This document shows positions 1-7,236 of a stretch of DNA of 12,890 nt, one piece after another. Position 1 is the stretch's first letter. The number at the start of each line of letters is the position of its first letter. Origin of the DNA: JBCBRD01 sp039819885 (GTDB taxonomy: Bacteria; Pseudomonadota; Alphaproteobacteria; Rhizobiales; Hyphomicrobiaceae); NCBI GenBank assembly GCA_039819885.1, contig JBCBRD010000086.1, positions 1 through 12,890 on the forward strand, read 5' to 3'. Below the pieces are notes generated by a model, which was not told the DNA's origin, did no database searches, and saw nothing but the letters and a program-made list of their open reading frames with translations. Position numbers and translations under genes: made by a program.

Positions 1-1335
1 CAATACAGTCTTTCTGTGCAGGAAACCGGGCTGGGGCGAAACGGTGACATGCAGTTTATCAGTTGCCACGAAGATCGGTTGCCGTAACTGTGCGTTCCAC
101 GGTCTGAAGGTTAATTTTTGACCCTTGAAAGCGGCCAGCTCGAACTTGTCCGATAGCATGTAGGAAATCAGCGTTTTGGGATCGGCTGAACTTGTCCGTG
201 TGGCTGCTTCACCGATCACGCGTATCGCCATCCAGGCTTGGTAGTCGAGGTCGCGCATCGTGCGGTTCGTTAGCCGCTGAAACCGGTTTTGGAACTGGCT
301 GGCACCCCAAAGTTCTGAAGAAGGATGCCATGTCGCGGGAAACAATCCGTGGGTGCCGGCAACGGGCCGCGGTATCCAGGTCCGGTATGGGAAGTAGTTC
401 CCGAATTGTGACAGTTCGTCAGCTACGATCAGGACATCGTAATCAGGGTATTCCTGAGTGAACGTTGGAATTTGTTTTTGGACCTGTTCAAAGCCGCCAT
501 CGGTCCGCCGACTGCCGGCTTGATACTCGAATTGGCCTTCCTCAACGATCTTGAGTTTGAACTTTTTGGCTGACCGCCGAATTGCGTCGGCGAACTTGAT
601 ATCTTGGGGAGCTGGGCCAGTTACAAGCGCAATCTTCCGCCAACGTTTCCAGAACAGATATTGCGCAAGCGCATCAGCCATCATCGCGCGTGACGGGGCG
701 GTGTGTTTGACATTCAAGCGGCAGTCTTCTTCGCGTAGGTTGAGGTCCGTGGCTCGCACGTTGAACAAGACAGCGGCTTCGTCTTTCAAGGCCTCGGACA
801 TCTTTAGAAGTGTCTCAGCTTTTACCGCGACGATGAAGAGCCCGATCCCAGACTTGGCAAGCGCCTGAACGTCGGCCACCAACTTGTCAGGGTCGCCGCC
901 CCTGATTTCCTCGAGTTCGAAGCTTTGCTTGAGAAAACGTCCCGTTGTGTTGTTGTCATTGACGCCCAACTTTGCGCCAGCAAGGCCCAAATCATTCGGC
1001 GTGAAATCTAAGAGAGATAGAGGGGACGGCTTGTCTGTCTCCTCAAAGACGAACACCATCTTAATGAGCTGAATATCGGCTTTCGGTGTTGCTGGTTTAG
1101 CGGCTTTTTTTTCCTGACCAACGCTTTGAGCCGTTGCTGGCTGCGCTGCGTTGGCGGGCTGCACCTCAAGCAGCCGACCAGTCAGGATGCACATGGCGAG
1201 TGCTGCTGCGCCGATCGTGCATGCGCGACGTTGCCATGTTGATGTCTGTAGCCGGGCAACGCCTGCTGAACGTTGCGGTGCACGAAAGACTGTCGTGCGA
1301 AGTGGCTCGACGAAAATGTCGTCGATGAATGCCAT
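1..1335 (-). CDS. PQQ-dependent alcohol dehydrogenase-associated ABC substrate-binding protein (3' end cut by window)
   Basis: I read an open frame of 445 codons from ATG at 1335 down to the left edge with no stop, so the C-terminus is missing, probably by only a short tail. A purine-rich GAGGAA lies just before the ATG. The protein has a long polar N-terminus with a twin-arginine-like WQRRA stretch at about residues 34-38, a hydrophobic segment at about 39-52 and an ANA-AQ cleavage-like site near 63, so it is probably periplasmic. The rest resembles a type I (branched-chain amino acid-like) periplasmic binding protein: DVLIVADELSQFGNYFPYRT, a GTHGLFPATWH segment, and the RDLDYQAWMAIRVIGEA helix. 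I recognise this as the binding-protein family found beside PQQ methanol/ethanol dehydrogenases (TIGR03863 type). From family knowledge, related genes sit in the lanthanide-uptake (lut) cluster of Methylobacterium; the ligand here is not shown by sequence. It is divergent from the cofactor operon. Confidence 0.85.
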   Translation of the reverse strand, partial: MAFIDDIFVEPLRTTVFRAPQRSAGVARLQTSTWQRRACTIGAAALAMCILTGRLLEVQPANAAQPATAQSVGQEKKAAKPATPKADIQLIKMVFVFEETDKPSPLSLLDFTPNDLGLAGAKLGVNDNNTTGRFLKQSFELEEIRGGDPDKLVADVQALAKSGIGLFIVAVKAETLLKMSEALKDEAAVLFNVRATDLNLREEDCRLNVKHTAPSRAMMADALAQYLFWKRWRKIALVTGPAPQDIKFADAIRRSAKKFKLKIVEEGQFEYQAGSRRTDGGFEQVQKQIPTFTQEYPDYDVLIVADELSQFGNYFPYRTWIPRPVAGTHGLFPATWHPSSELWGASQFQNRFQRLTNRTMRDLDYQAWMAIRVIGEAATRTSSADPKTLISYMLSDKFELAAFKGQKLTFRPWNAQLRQPIFVATDKLHVTVSPQPGFLHRKTVL

Positions 1336-1373
1336 GGGATTTCCTCTTATCAGTTCTACGACTGTTTGATTGA

Positions 1374-1401
1374 AACATAGTACCAATCGAAGACTTGGCA
1401 A
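1374..1401 (-). promoter_or_regulatory. candidate promoter for the PQQ-associated binding protein
   Basis: Read on the minus strand there is TTGCCA (1401-1396), a 16-base spacer, and TATGTT (1379-1374), about 38 bases upstream of the ATG at 1335. An imperfect inverted repeat GATTG (1368-1372)/CAATC (1384-1388) overlaps the proposed -10 and could be an operator. This is pattern matching only; alphaproteobacterial promoters are often degenerate. Confidence 0.3.
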
Positions 1402-1472
1402 GGGAGTTGAAGTCATTGCTTTCCCGTAATGTTTTGCGGGTCTTCGTTGATATTTTGGCGTGGCTATGCTTC

Positions 1473-1485
1473 GCCTGTTGCAGGC
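1473..1485. repeat. short inverted repeat GCCTG-TTG-CAGGC in divergent intergenic region
   Basis: A perfect 5-bp inverted repeat with a 3-base centre sits near the middle of the 230-bp divergent spacer, about 80 bases before the plus-strand operon start. It is flanked by two direct copies of CTTCG. It could be a regulator site for the operon, but such short repeats also occur by chance. Confidence 0.2.
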
Positions 1486-1565
1486 AGTCTTCGCGATCCA
1501 CAAACCTTGCGGGGGCGTAACCGATAAAACAACCAACGATAAACAGTTGGAGTGGAGGATAACGG

Positions 1566-2153
1566 TTGCTTTTGACAACGCGGCGCGTCACAGCGTACGG
1601 CCAATACTTGGCGCGTAGATACATCCTTGAAGTTGCGTGTCTACTGGCATGTCTAATTGGGCTGGTGGGTTCGGTTGCGATCGCTCAGGCTGAACCCCTA
1701 GAGGGCGAGGCTATACCAGTTGCCATTTTTCCATTTGAAATTGATGTCGAACGCCAAATGGGAATGAGCTATGGGGATGAAGCTGGAACGAAGGTGGAGC
1801 AGGCGCGGTTGCTCAAAGCAACTGAGAAGCTGCAAAGCTTACTGTCGGAAACCAGGCGTTATCAACTTGTGGCCATGGACCCACTGGCCGAGGCGATATC
1901 CAAGGCGCAGCCCATTTTCAAATGCAATGGTTGCGAACTCGACCTCGCCAAAGAAGTTGGTGCCAAGCAGTCGATCACTGGCACTGTCCAGAAAGCATCG
2001 GCCAATCTCTTGAACATCTCGATTTTTGTCCGAGATGTTGCAAGTGGTGACGTGGTCAACTCTATGGCGGTGAGCGTGCGGCAAAATACGGATGCCGGAT
2101 GGCTCCGCGGCGTGCGTTGGTTGGTCCGAAACAGACTGCTTAAGGGATCGTGA
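1566..2153 (+). CDS. small secreted DUF3280/DUF2380-like protein
   Basis: The start is a TTG at 1566, chosen because GGAGG (1554-1558) lies 7 bases upstream and no in-frame ATG occurs before the mature domain. The 195-residue product has a basic N-terminus, a hydrophobic stretch at about residues 21-42 ending in SVAIAQAEP, and so is expected to be exported. The mature part begins IPVAIFPFEID and has alternating strands and helices (VGAKQSITGTVQKASANLLN; ISIFVRDVASGDVV) typical of the DUF3280/DUF2380 group of small secreted proteins. A CxxC pair (CNGC, residues 120-123) is present. Function is unknown; in methylotrophs such proteins are found near PQQ dehydrogenase genes. Its stop overlaps the GTG/ATG start region of the ABC binding protein (GTGA at 2150-2153), so it probably heads the operon and works with that transporter. 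The family name is from recognition, not a search. Confidence 0.75.
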   Translation: MLLTTRRVTAYGQYLARRYILEVACLLACLIGLVGSVAIAQAEPLEGEAIPVAIFPFEIDVERQMGMSYGDEAGTKVEQARLLKATEKLQSLLSETRRYQLVAMDPLAEAISKAQPIFKCNGCELDLAKEVGAKQSITGTVQKASANLLNISIFVRDVASGDVVNSMAVSVRQNTDAGWLRGVRWLVRNRLLKGS

Positions 2154-2158
2154 CAACA

Positions 2159-3202
2159 ATGGTTAAGGCGGACACCAAGCGCATGATCGGTCGCAGGTCG
2201 CTACTTCTGGGAGCGGGTGCTGGGGGCGTTGCGCTCAACTTTCCAGGTTCACTCACGGGGGCCGGCGCTTTTTCCGAGCGCGAGGCCTTGGCTGCTTCGG
2301 CATCTACCGTTCGCATCGTGGCGTTGCGGTTTGGGTCGGTTCAGTGGCTTTTGGAAACCATCCAGTCGAACGGGTTCGATAAAGCCGAGGGGCTCACACT
2401 GGACGTGCGCAAGGTGGCGTCCAGTCAGGCCGGACCGATCGCGCTGTTGTCGAATGATGCTGATGTGATCGTGAGCGATTGGCCCTGGGCGATGCGGCAA
2501 TTGTCCAAGGGTGAGGCGATGCGTTTCTCGCCGTATTCGTCTGCGCTAGGCGCGGTGATGGTCGCACCTGAGTCGGATATGACCTCGTTGGCGGATCTTA
2601 AGGGCAAGCGCCTGGGTATTGCTGGTAGCGCGCTGGATAAGAGCTTCATTCTTTTGCGGGCCCACACCAAGAAGACCGTTGGAGAAGATCTTACTGATCT
2701 CGTAAAGCCGATATTTGGTGCTCCTCCTTTGCTCGCTGAAGAGATGCGGAGCAGACGGATCGATGCGGTTTTGAATTTCTGGACTTACTCGGCGCGTCTC
2801 GAAGGCGCTGGGTTCAAGAAGCTGATCGGCATGGATGACGTGATGGGTGGACTTGGTGTGACGCCACCACCACCGATGGTTGGATTTGTCTGGGGGCAGG
2901 GGTTTGAAGCTCAGCATCCCAAGGCTGTCCCGGCATTTCTCAGAGCTGTGAGAAGCGCGAATGAACTGCTGAAGACATCTGATGCAGCTTGGGAACCTTT
3001 GCGTGGTTCGATGCGTGTGAAAAACGATGCGGAATTTACAGCGTTGCGTGATACGTACCGCGCTGGGATTCCTGAGGCATGGAAGCCCGAACACACGGCA
3101 TCGGCGGAAGCGCTGCTTGCTTTGCTGAAAAAGCTGGGTGAGGCAGAACTCATCGGCGCAAAAACAGAGTTTGACCCAAAGCTGTTCCATGGCACTGCCT
3201 AG
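2159..3202 (+). CDS. ABC transporter substrate-binding protein, NMT1/TauA type, Tat-exported
   Basis: I prefer ATG at 2159, with AAGGGA (2142-2147) 11 bases upstream; an in-frame GTG at 2150 overlaps the previous stop and is the alternative. The 347-residue product starts with a twin-arginine signal (GRRSLLLG at about 11-18) and a hydrophobic core, with likely cleavage after ALA near residue 46. The mature protein has the NMT1/TauA/SsuA layout: VRIVALRFGSVQWLLETI at the first strand, ALLSNDADVIVSDWPWA, then DLKGKRLGIAGSALDKSF at the second-lobe entry. This family binds taurine, sulfonates, nitrate, thiamine or riboflavin precursors; the ligand here cannot be read from sequence. The Tat signal means it is exported folded. 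It is followed by its permease with a 14-base overlap. It does not look like a typical sulfonate operon because no desulfonation genes are present and the next genes make C1 cofactors. Confidence 0.88.
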   Translation: MVKADTKRMIGRRSLLLGAGAGGVALNFPGSLTGAGAFSEREALAASASTVRIVALRFGSVQWLLETIQSNGFDKAEGLTLDVRKVASSQAGPIALLSNDADVIVSDWPWAMRQLSKGEAMRFSPYSSALGAVMVAPESDMTSLADLKGKRLGIAGSALDKSFILLRAHTKKTVGEDLTDLVKPIFGAPPLLAEEMRSRRIDAVLNFWTYSARLEGAGFKKLIGMDDVMGGLGVTPPPPMVGFVWGQGFEAQHPKAVPAFLRAVRSANELLKTSDAAWEPLRGSMRVKNDAEFTALRDTYRAGIPEAWKPEHTASAEALLALLKKLGEAELIGAKTEFDPKLFHGTA

Positions 3203-3998
3203 CGACACCGTTGCCCCGCGCGTGGGCACCACGAAATCGTCAATCGCTCTGGTTGGGAATTCCCAAGTGGTGTGGTCGATTGCGTCGTTCTTGGCGTTGA
3301 TTGCAGCTTGGCAGATTGCCGCCTTATTGATCGACAGCCAGCGCTTCCCGGGACCGTTAACGGTCATCGATGCGATGATCCGTGAAGGTGCAACGGGTGA
3401 ATTGTTCTACCATGTTGGTGTCACGCTCGCGCGTGTCGCGACTGCGTTTTTCTTAGCGATGTTGATTGGGTGCGCGATTGGATTGGCGCTCGGGCGCGTC
3501 AAACAGGCTGACCAGTTTTTTGATACATGGTTGATTTTCTTTCTCAATCTGCCAGCGCTTGTGACAATCATCCTCTGTTATGTCTGGTTCGGGCTGACGG
3601 AAGTCGCTGCCATTCTGGCGGTGACCGTGAACAAGATCCCGAATGTGGCTGTCACTGTCCGAGAGGGCGCACGGTCGTTGTCGCGCGATCTCCAAGAGAT
3701 GGCGGACGTCTATAACTTCGGATGGAAGAAGACCCTCTTAAACGTGACGCTGCCACAGATGGCGCCGTTCTTTGCCGCGGCCGCTCGAGGTGGTCTGGCG
3801 CTTGTTTGGAAAATCGTTCTCGTGGTTGAACTGTTAGGGCGTTCAGATGGTGTTGGCCACCAACTGCATGTCGCTTTCCAACTGTTCGATGTTCCCATGA
3901 TCCTTGCCTATGCAGTGGCATTCATCATTGTCGTCCAACTCATTGAGTTGGCTATTCTTCAACCCCTGGACCGGAGGGCGAACAGATGGCGGCGGTAA
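3189..3998 (+). CDS. ABC transporter permease, TauC/SsuC type
   Basis: ATG at 3189 begins 14 bases inside the binding-protein gene; 269 residues is usual for a SsuC/TauC-like permease. Membrane segments are visible at about residues 28-48, 80-102, 112-132, 137-150, 195-215 and 238-258. The cytoplasmic EAA-type loop that docks on the ATPase is recognisable at about 159-190, containing EGARSLSRDLQEMADVYN and ending in TLPQ. The FPGP motif at 53-56 before the second segment is also typical. It should form the inner-membrane channel with the genes on either side. Its end overlaps the ATPase gene by 13 bases, indicating translational coupling. Substrate is unknown. Confidence 0.88.
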   Translation: MALPSDTVAPRVGTTKSSIALVGNSQVVWSIASFLALIAAWQIAALLIDSQRFPGPLTVIDAMIREGATGELFYHVGVTLARVATAFFLAMLIGCAIGLALGRVKQADQFFDTWLIFFLNLPALVTIILCYVWFGLTEVAAILAVTVNKIPNVAVTVREGARSLSRDLQEMADVYNFGWKKTLLNVTLPQMAPFFAAAARGGLALVWKIVLVVELLGRSDGVGHQLHVAFQLFDVPMILAYAVAFIIVVQLIELAILQPLDRRANRWRR

Positions 3999-4714
3999 GT
4001 GCCCCCTTGCGTGTTCGGGTTGATGCGAAGCAGTTTCCCGCGGTGGCGGATCGACCTGCCTTGCCGGTGTTGACCCATGTCGATCTGAGCATTGACCCGG
4101 GGTCATTCGTTGTTTTGACTGGTCCGTCTGGGTGCGGGAAGTCGACGCTTTTGAACATCGTAGCCGGACTTGATGATGACTATGACGGGGAGGTGGTGTT
4201 TGGAGCCCCCAGTCCGCGGTTGTCGTTCATGTTTCAAACCCCGCGGTTGCTACCTTGGCGGACGGTACGGCAGAATATTGAGTTGGTGATGCCGGATGAT
4301 GACCCATCCAAGGCGGCGAAGATCGATGACTTGCTTCAGGCGGTCGGGCTAACGGGTCAGGAGTCGCAGTACCCTGAACGACTGTCGTTGGGTATGCAGC
4401 GCAGGGCAGCTTTGGCCCGTGCGTTTATCGTTGAGCCGGACATCTTGTTGATGGACGAACCGTTTGTCTCTTTGGACGACCCAACGGCGCGGGCGCTGAG
4501 AGATGTGTTGATGGCGCTGTGGGACAAGCGGCCGACGACAGTCTTGTTCGTAACCCATGATCGCGGTGAAGCCGTGATGCTTGGAACACGGTTGATCCGA
4601 GTCGGCGGCCAACCAGCGACGGTGATCTCTGATCAGGAGGTTGCATTGTCGCGAACGGAGCGGGGCGACAGGGAGGCGGTTCATCGGGCGCAAGCAGAGC
4701 TGTTTGCTAGTTGA
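3986..4714 (+). CDS. ABC transporter ATP-binding protein, TauB/SsuB type
   Basis: The 242-residue product starts at ATG 3986, inside the permease gene. All nucleotide-binding motifs are present: Walker A GPSGCGKS at 46-53, Q-loop FQTPRLLPW around Gln84, signature LSLGM at 133-137, Walker B ILLMDEP at 153-159, D-loop SLDD, and the switch His191 in FVTHDRGEA. The signature has Leu where LSGGQ has the first Gly; this variant occurs in other working ATPases, so activity is likely. The RLLPW sequence after the Q-loop is characteristic of the nitrate/sulfonate/taurine branch. Its TGA overlaps the proposed TTG start of mfnB (TTGA at 4711-4714), which links transport to methylofuran synthesis in one coupled transcript. 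Confidence 0.9.
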   Translation: MAAVSAPLRVRVDAKQFPAVADRPALPVLTHVDLSIDPGSFVVLTGPSGCGKSTLLNIVAGLDDDYDGEVVFGAPSPRLSFMFQTPRLLPWRTVRQNIELVMPDDDPSKAAKIDDLLQAVGLTGQESQYPERLSLGMQRRAALARAFIVEPDILLMDEPFVSLDDPTARALRDVLMALWDKRPTTVLFVTHDRGEAVMLGTRLIRVGGQPATVISDQEVALSRTERGDREAVHRAQAELFAS

Positions 4715-5457
4715 CCGCGTCCACGCTCAACCCCAGCGATGTTAGATCGTTCGGATTATCACGTTCGCCGGGCATGTGTCCGCTGATGCTGGCTAGCGTG
4801 CGGTCTACGGACGAAGCGGCACTGGCCCTCTCGTGCGGTGCAGATCTCATTGATTGTAAGGACCCTTCACGAGGTGCGCTTGGTGCGCTTGAACCGAAGG
4901 TCATTGCTGCGGTTCGTGATGTTGTCGACCGTCGCGTTCTCGTCAGTGCAACCATTGGCGACTGCAGCCCTGTTGCATCAGAAGTGATTGCGGCCATGGA
5001 GCCGGTTGCGGCGACTGGCGTTGAGATCGTGAAGGTTGGATTTCAACCGGGTGTTGATGTTCCGTTTGTGATCCAGCAGGTGGGTGGTTCTGGAGCATTG
5101 CAGACGGGACAGGGCCTCGTTGCTGTATTCTTTGCTGATCTTGGATTTGAACTGGACTGGGTGGACCAGTGTGCCAAGGCAGGTTTTTCGGGTGTTATGA
5201 TCGATACGGCTGGGAAGAGAGCCGGGGGGATTGGGGCCCACTTTAGCGAAGTTGAGGCGCAGGTGTTCATCGGCAGAGCACACGCTTGCGGGGTCGTCGC
5301 TGGACTTGCTGGCGGGCTTGACCTGGATGCCGCAGTTCGCATGAAAGGCTGGGGTGCTGACATTTTGGGCTTCCGTGGCGGGTTGTGTTGTCAATCTAAT
5401 CGACAGCTTGGTCTTGACGCCGGGGCCATCAAAGCGCTACGCCGCGTTCTCAACTAA
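4711..5457 (+). CDS. mfnB: (5-formylfuran-3-yl)methyl phosphate synthase
   Basis: This DUF556/MfnB enzyme condenses two glyceraldehyde 3-phosphates to 4-(hydroxymethyl)-2-furancarboxaldehyde phosphate, the first committed step to the furan ring of methanofuran/methylofuran. The TIM-barrel fold is shown by LASVRSTDEAALALSCGAD, the DCKDPSRGALGAL motif with Lys50, EIVKVGF with Lys108, and GVMIDTAGKRAGG with Asp165 and Lys169. These match the Lys27, Lys85, Asp151 and Lys155 set I recall for the Methanocaldococcus enzyme MJ1099, including the Asp-Lys spacing of four. The TTG start at 4711 is chosen for its TTGA overlap with the ABC ATPase, giving 248 residues; ATG at 4774 would give 227 residues, closer to the archaeal length of about 235, and cannot be excluded. 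Neither start has a strong ribosome binding site. A 79-base gap follows before the aldolase. Confidence 0.92.
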   Translation: MTASTLNPSDVRSFGLSRSPGMCPLMLASVRSTDEAALALSCGADLIDCKDPSRGALGALEPKVIAAVRDVVDRRVLVSATIGDCSPVASEVIAAMEPVAATGVEIVKVGFQPGVDVPFVIQQVGGSGALQTGQGLVAVFFADLGFELDWVDQCAKAGFSGVMIDTAGKRAGGIGAHFSEVEAQVFIGRAHACGVVAGLAGGLDLDAAVRMKGWGADILGFRGGLCCQSNRQLGLDAGAIKALRRVLN

Positions 5458-5536
5458 AGTGTTGATGCCAAGGCCTTAGGCGACGCCGCGCTACGCCGAA
5501 GCTTTTTAAAACGCGCGGGCAGGCGAGGACGATCCC

Positions 5537-5974
5537 GTGACTGACATGAGCATTTTGGCCGGGCGGCTGTTGCAGCAACCGCGCGACACCGATTCCATTT
5601 TTGACCGCATCTTTGTGCGTGACATGATTGTCGACTGTGAACTCGGTGTTTACCCCGAGGAATTCGGTGTCACACAAAAGGTGGGTTTCACCATCGAAGC
5701 CTGTGTTGCCCCGCACGTGCAAAGTCAGCATGACGAAATCGCTGAAGTGCCGTCCTACGATGATCTCTCGAACGCCGTAACTGATGTGCTCGCATCAGGC
5801 CGGATCAATCTGGTTGAGACGATTGCGGAGCGTGTGGCTGAGAAGATTTTGTCAGACAAGCGCATTTTGTCGGTTCGGATCCGGATCGACAAACTCGAGC
5901 GGGGACCTGCTGCTGTCGGTGTGGAAATCGTCCGACCACGCAGCGCGCTTAGTGCAGATGACTTCCGGTCGTAG
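5537..5974 (+). CDS. FolB-like dihydroneopterin aldolase
   Basis: The 145-residue product belongs to the FolB family, which cleaves 7,8-dihydroneopterin to 6-hydroxymethyl-7,8-dihydropterin and glycolaldehyde. GTG at 5537 is preferred because AGGCGAGGA (5521-5529) lies 7 bases upstream; ATG at 5546 would be too far from it. Family landmarks are present: FVRDMIVDCELGVYPEE with Glu41 in the place of the active-site Glu, VPSYDDL with Tyr74, NLVETIAERVAEKIL with Glu94, and IRIDKLERGP with Lys119 in the place of the catalytic Lys, followed by VGVEIVR. It has about 20 extra N-terminal residues compared with folate-pathway FolB. Because it sits between mfnB and an mfnE-like gene, it probably supplies pterin for H4MPT rather than (or as well as) folate. 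Whether it acts on neopterin or another pterin is not determined by sequence. Confidence 0.87.
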   Translation: MTDMSILAGRLLQQPRDTDSIFDRIFVRDMIVDCELGVYPEEFGVTQKVGFTIEACVAPHVQSQHDEIAEVPSYDDLSNAVTDVLASGRINLVETIAERVAEKILSDKRILSVRIRIDKLERGPAAVGVEIVRPRSALSADDFRS

Positions 5975-6027
5975 TTGAAGCTCCGCAAGGTCTCCAGGAT
6001 CGAGAGTTTCTGATTATTGAGCGCGTT

Positions 6028-6648
6028 ATGCGACCTGATATTGTCGTCAAACTAGGTGGGAGTTTGCTGCCGGATCGGCAGCGACTTGCACGGGTCTTGA
6101 AGATGATCGCAGACAGTCCGATGCGGGTTCTTGTGGTGCCGGGCGGTGGTGTGTTCGCGGATGCGGTGCGGACCACTCAGGGACAGTACGGTTTTAGCGA
6201 TGCGACCGCCCATGATATGGCGGTTCTGGCGACGCATCAGATGGGATTGCTGCTTCACGGGATGCAGCCTCAGCTTGCTCCCGTTAGTGATACGGCTCGA
6301 TTGAGCGAGGCCTTCGGAGATGGCGTTCAGGCCGTTGCAATGGCTGGAGGTTTTCTCGGCGAATGTGATGGCGAGGGATTGCCACGGTCCTGGTCGGCAA
6401 CGTCGGATGCCATCGCTGCGTGGCTGGCTGTGCGGCTTGAGGCTCCAATGCTGACGTATGTGAAGACGTGCGCTATTCCTGCTGAAGCGTCACTTGCATC
6501 CTTGCGCGATGATGGTGTTCTCGACCCTGTTTGTGTTGACGTCTTGGACGGTGAAGCGGTGGATGTGCAATGTTTTGGGCCGAATGACGAAACGGCGTTG
6601 CGGTGTTTGCTCCTGGACGTGGGCGGTGTCAGTGAACGCTCTCTCTGA
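6028..6648 (+). CDS. amino acid kinase-fold protein, MfnE-like
   Basis: The 206-residue product has the amino-acid-kinase fold: IVVKLGGSLL at about 5-14 (phosphate-binding), LVVPGGGVFAD at 35-45, and SATSDAIAAWLA at about 123-134 in place of the nucleotide-site segment. This fold is short here compared with aspartate or glutamate kinases (about 260 or more). In Methanocaldococcus the related enzyme MfnE converts 5-aminomethyl-3-furanmethanol phosphate to its diphosphate, and bacterial homologues occur in H4MPT/methylofuran clusters, so the same role is inferred. ATG at 6028 is the first plausible start; the ribosome binding site is weak. It lies 53 bases after the aldolase gene and 18 bases before the flavoprotein gene. 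Sequence alone does not prove the substrate. Confidence 0.85.
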   Translation: MRPDIVVKLGGSLLPDRQRLARVLKMIADSPMRVLVVPGGGVFADAVRTTQGQYGFSDATAHDMAVLATHQMGLLLHGMQPQLAPVSDTARLSEAFGDGVQAVAMAGGFLGECDGEGLPRSWSATSDAIAAWLAVRLEAPMLTYVKTCAIPAEASLASLRDDGVLDPVCVDVLDGEAVDVQCFGPNDETALRCLLLDVGGVSERSL

Positions 6649-6666
6649 AACAAAGGACAAGACGTT

Positions 6667-7227
6667 TTGAGCATGGATGACGAAAAGGTTCCAAAGCCGC
6701 GTTTTGGTTGGGCGCTCACCGGCTCGGGGCATTTCTTCAAGGAAAGCCTTGCGTTGATGCGCGAGGTGCCGAACCTCGACGTGTTTGTCTCTAAGGCGGC
6801 GGCGGAAGTCATTCGCATGTACAAACAGGAGTTTGATCTTCCAGAGGGTACGCGCATTTTCAAGGATACGACTGCGAGTGCTGCGCCGGTGGGGGCGTTC
6901 TACTACGGCGTTTACCATACACTGGTGGTCGCGCCCGCAACGTCCAACACAGTGGCGAAGTGCGTGGCCGGCATCTCTGATAACCTTGCGACCAATGTTT
7001 TCGCGCAAGCGGGCAAGACACGCGTGCCGACCATCGTGTTTGCGTGCGATAATGCACCTGAGTTGGACACCGAAGCCCCGAAGGGCATGGTCAAGGTCTA
7101 TCCTCGCCGGATCGATCTTGAGAATACGAATAGGCTCAAGGACTTTGAGGCTACGACCGTGGTGGAGAGTGTCGCTGAACTTGAGGCTGCGGTCCGCGCG
7201 CGGATGGCGGCGCTGGAAACGGTATGA
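6667..7227 (+). CDS. dmrB: flavoprotein, dihydromethanopterin reductase (DmrB/AfpA type)
   Basis: The 186-residue protein has the flavoprotein (HFCD/UbiX-like) fold: WALTGSGHFFKES at about 15-27 binds the flavin phosphate, and VVAPATSNTVAKCVAGISDN at about 87-106 is the family's PATxNTxAK region. This is the archaeoflavoprotein AfpA/DmrB family; DmrB of Burkholderia, an FMN protein, reduces dihydromethanopterin to H4MPT, the last step of the cofactor pathway. TTG at 6667 is chosen since AAAGGA (6652-6657) is 9 bases upstream; ATG at 6673 is the alternative. It sits in the cytosolic cofactor operon, 9 bases before the next gene. An iron-sulfur site is not evident. The gene symbol follows the bacterial enzyme; 'afpA' is the older label. 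Confidence 0.85.
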   Translation: MSMDDEKVPKPRFGWALTGSGHFFKESLALMREVPNLDVFVSKAAAEVIRMYKQEFDLPEGTRIFKDTTASAAPVGAFYYGVYHTLVVAPATSNTVAKCVAGISDNLATNVFAQAGKTRVPTIVFACDNAPELDTEAPKGMVKVYPRRIDLENTNRLKDFEATTVVESVAELEAAVRARMAALETV

Positions 7228-7236
7228 CGACCCTTT

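Noticed and set aside
192..868. Plus-strand open frames of 89 and 105 codons at the left end
   Set aside because: Both are antisense to the continuous minus-strand PQQ-associated gene and have no family resemblance.
1166..1624. 152-codon minus-strand open frame across the divergent intergenic region
   Set aside because: It overlaps the N-terminus of the PQQ-associated protein in another frame and the start of the DUF3280-like gene; composition is Arg/Ser-rich without domain features.
2546..3367. 273-codon minus-strand open frame
   Set aside because: Lies opposite the binding-protein and permease genes; its translation has no recognisable fold and is rich in Arg, His and Cys, as expected for a shadow frame.
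4118..4400. Possible loss of function of the ABC ATPase because its signature is LSLGM rather than LSGGQ
   Set aside because: Other ABC ATPases with SLGM signatures are active and all remaining catalytic motifs are intact.
2159..4714. Taurine or alkanesulfonate uptake operon (tauABC/ssuABC)
   Set aside because: No dioxygenase or monooxygenase gene for desulfonation is adjacent and the genes are coupled to C1-cofactor synthesis, so a specific symbol is not justified.
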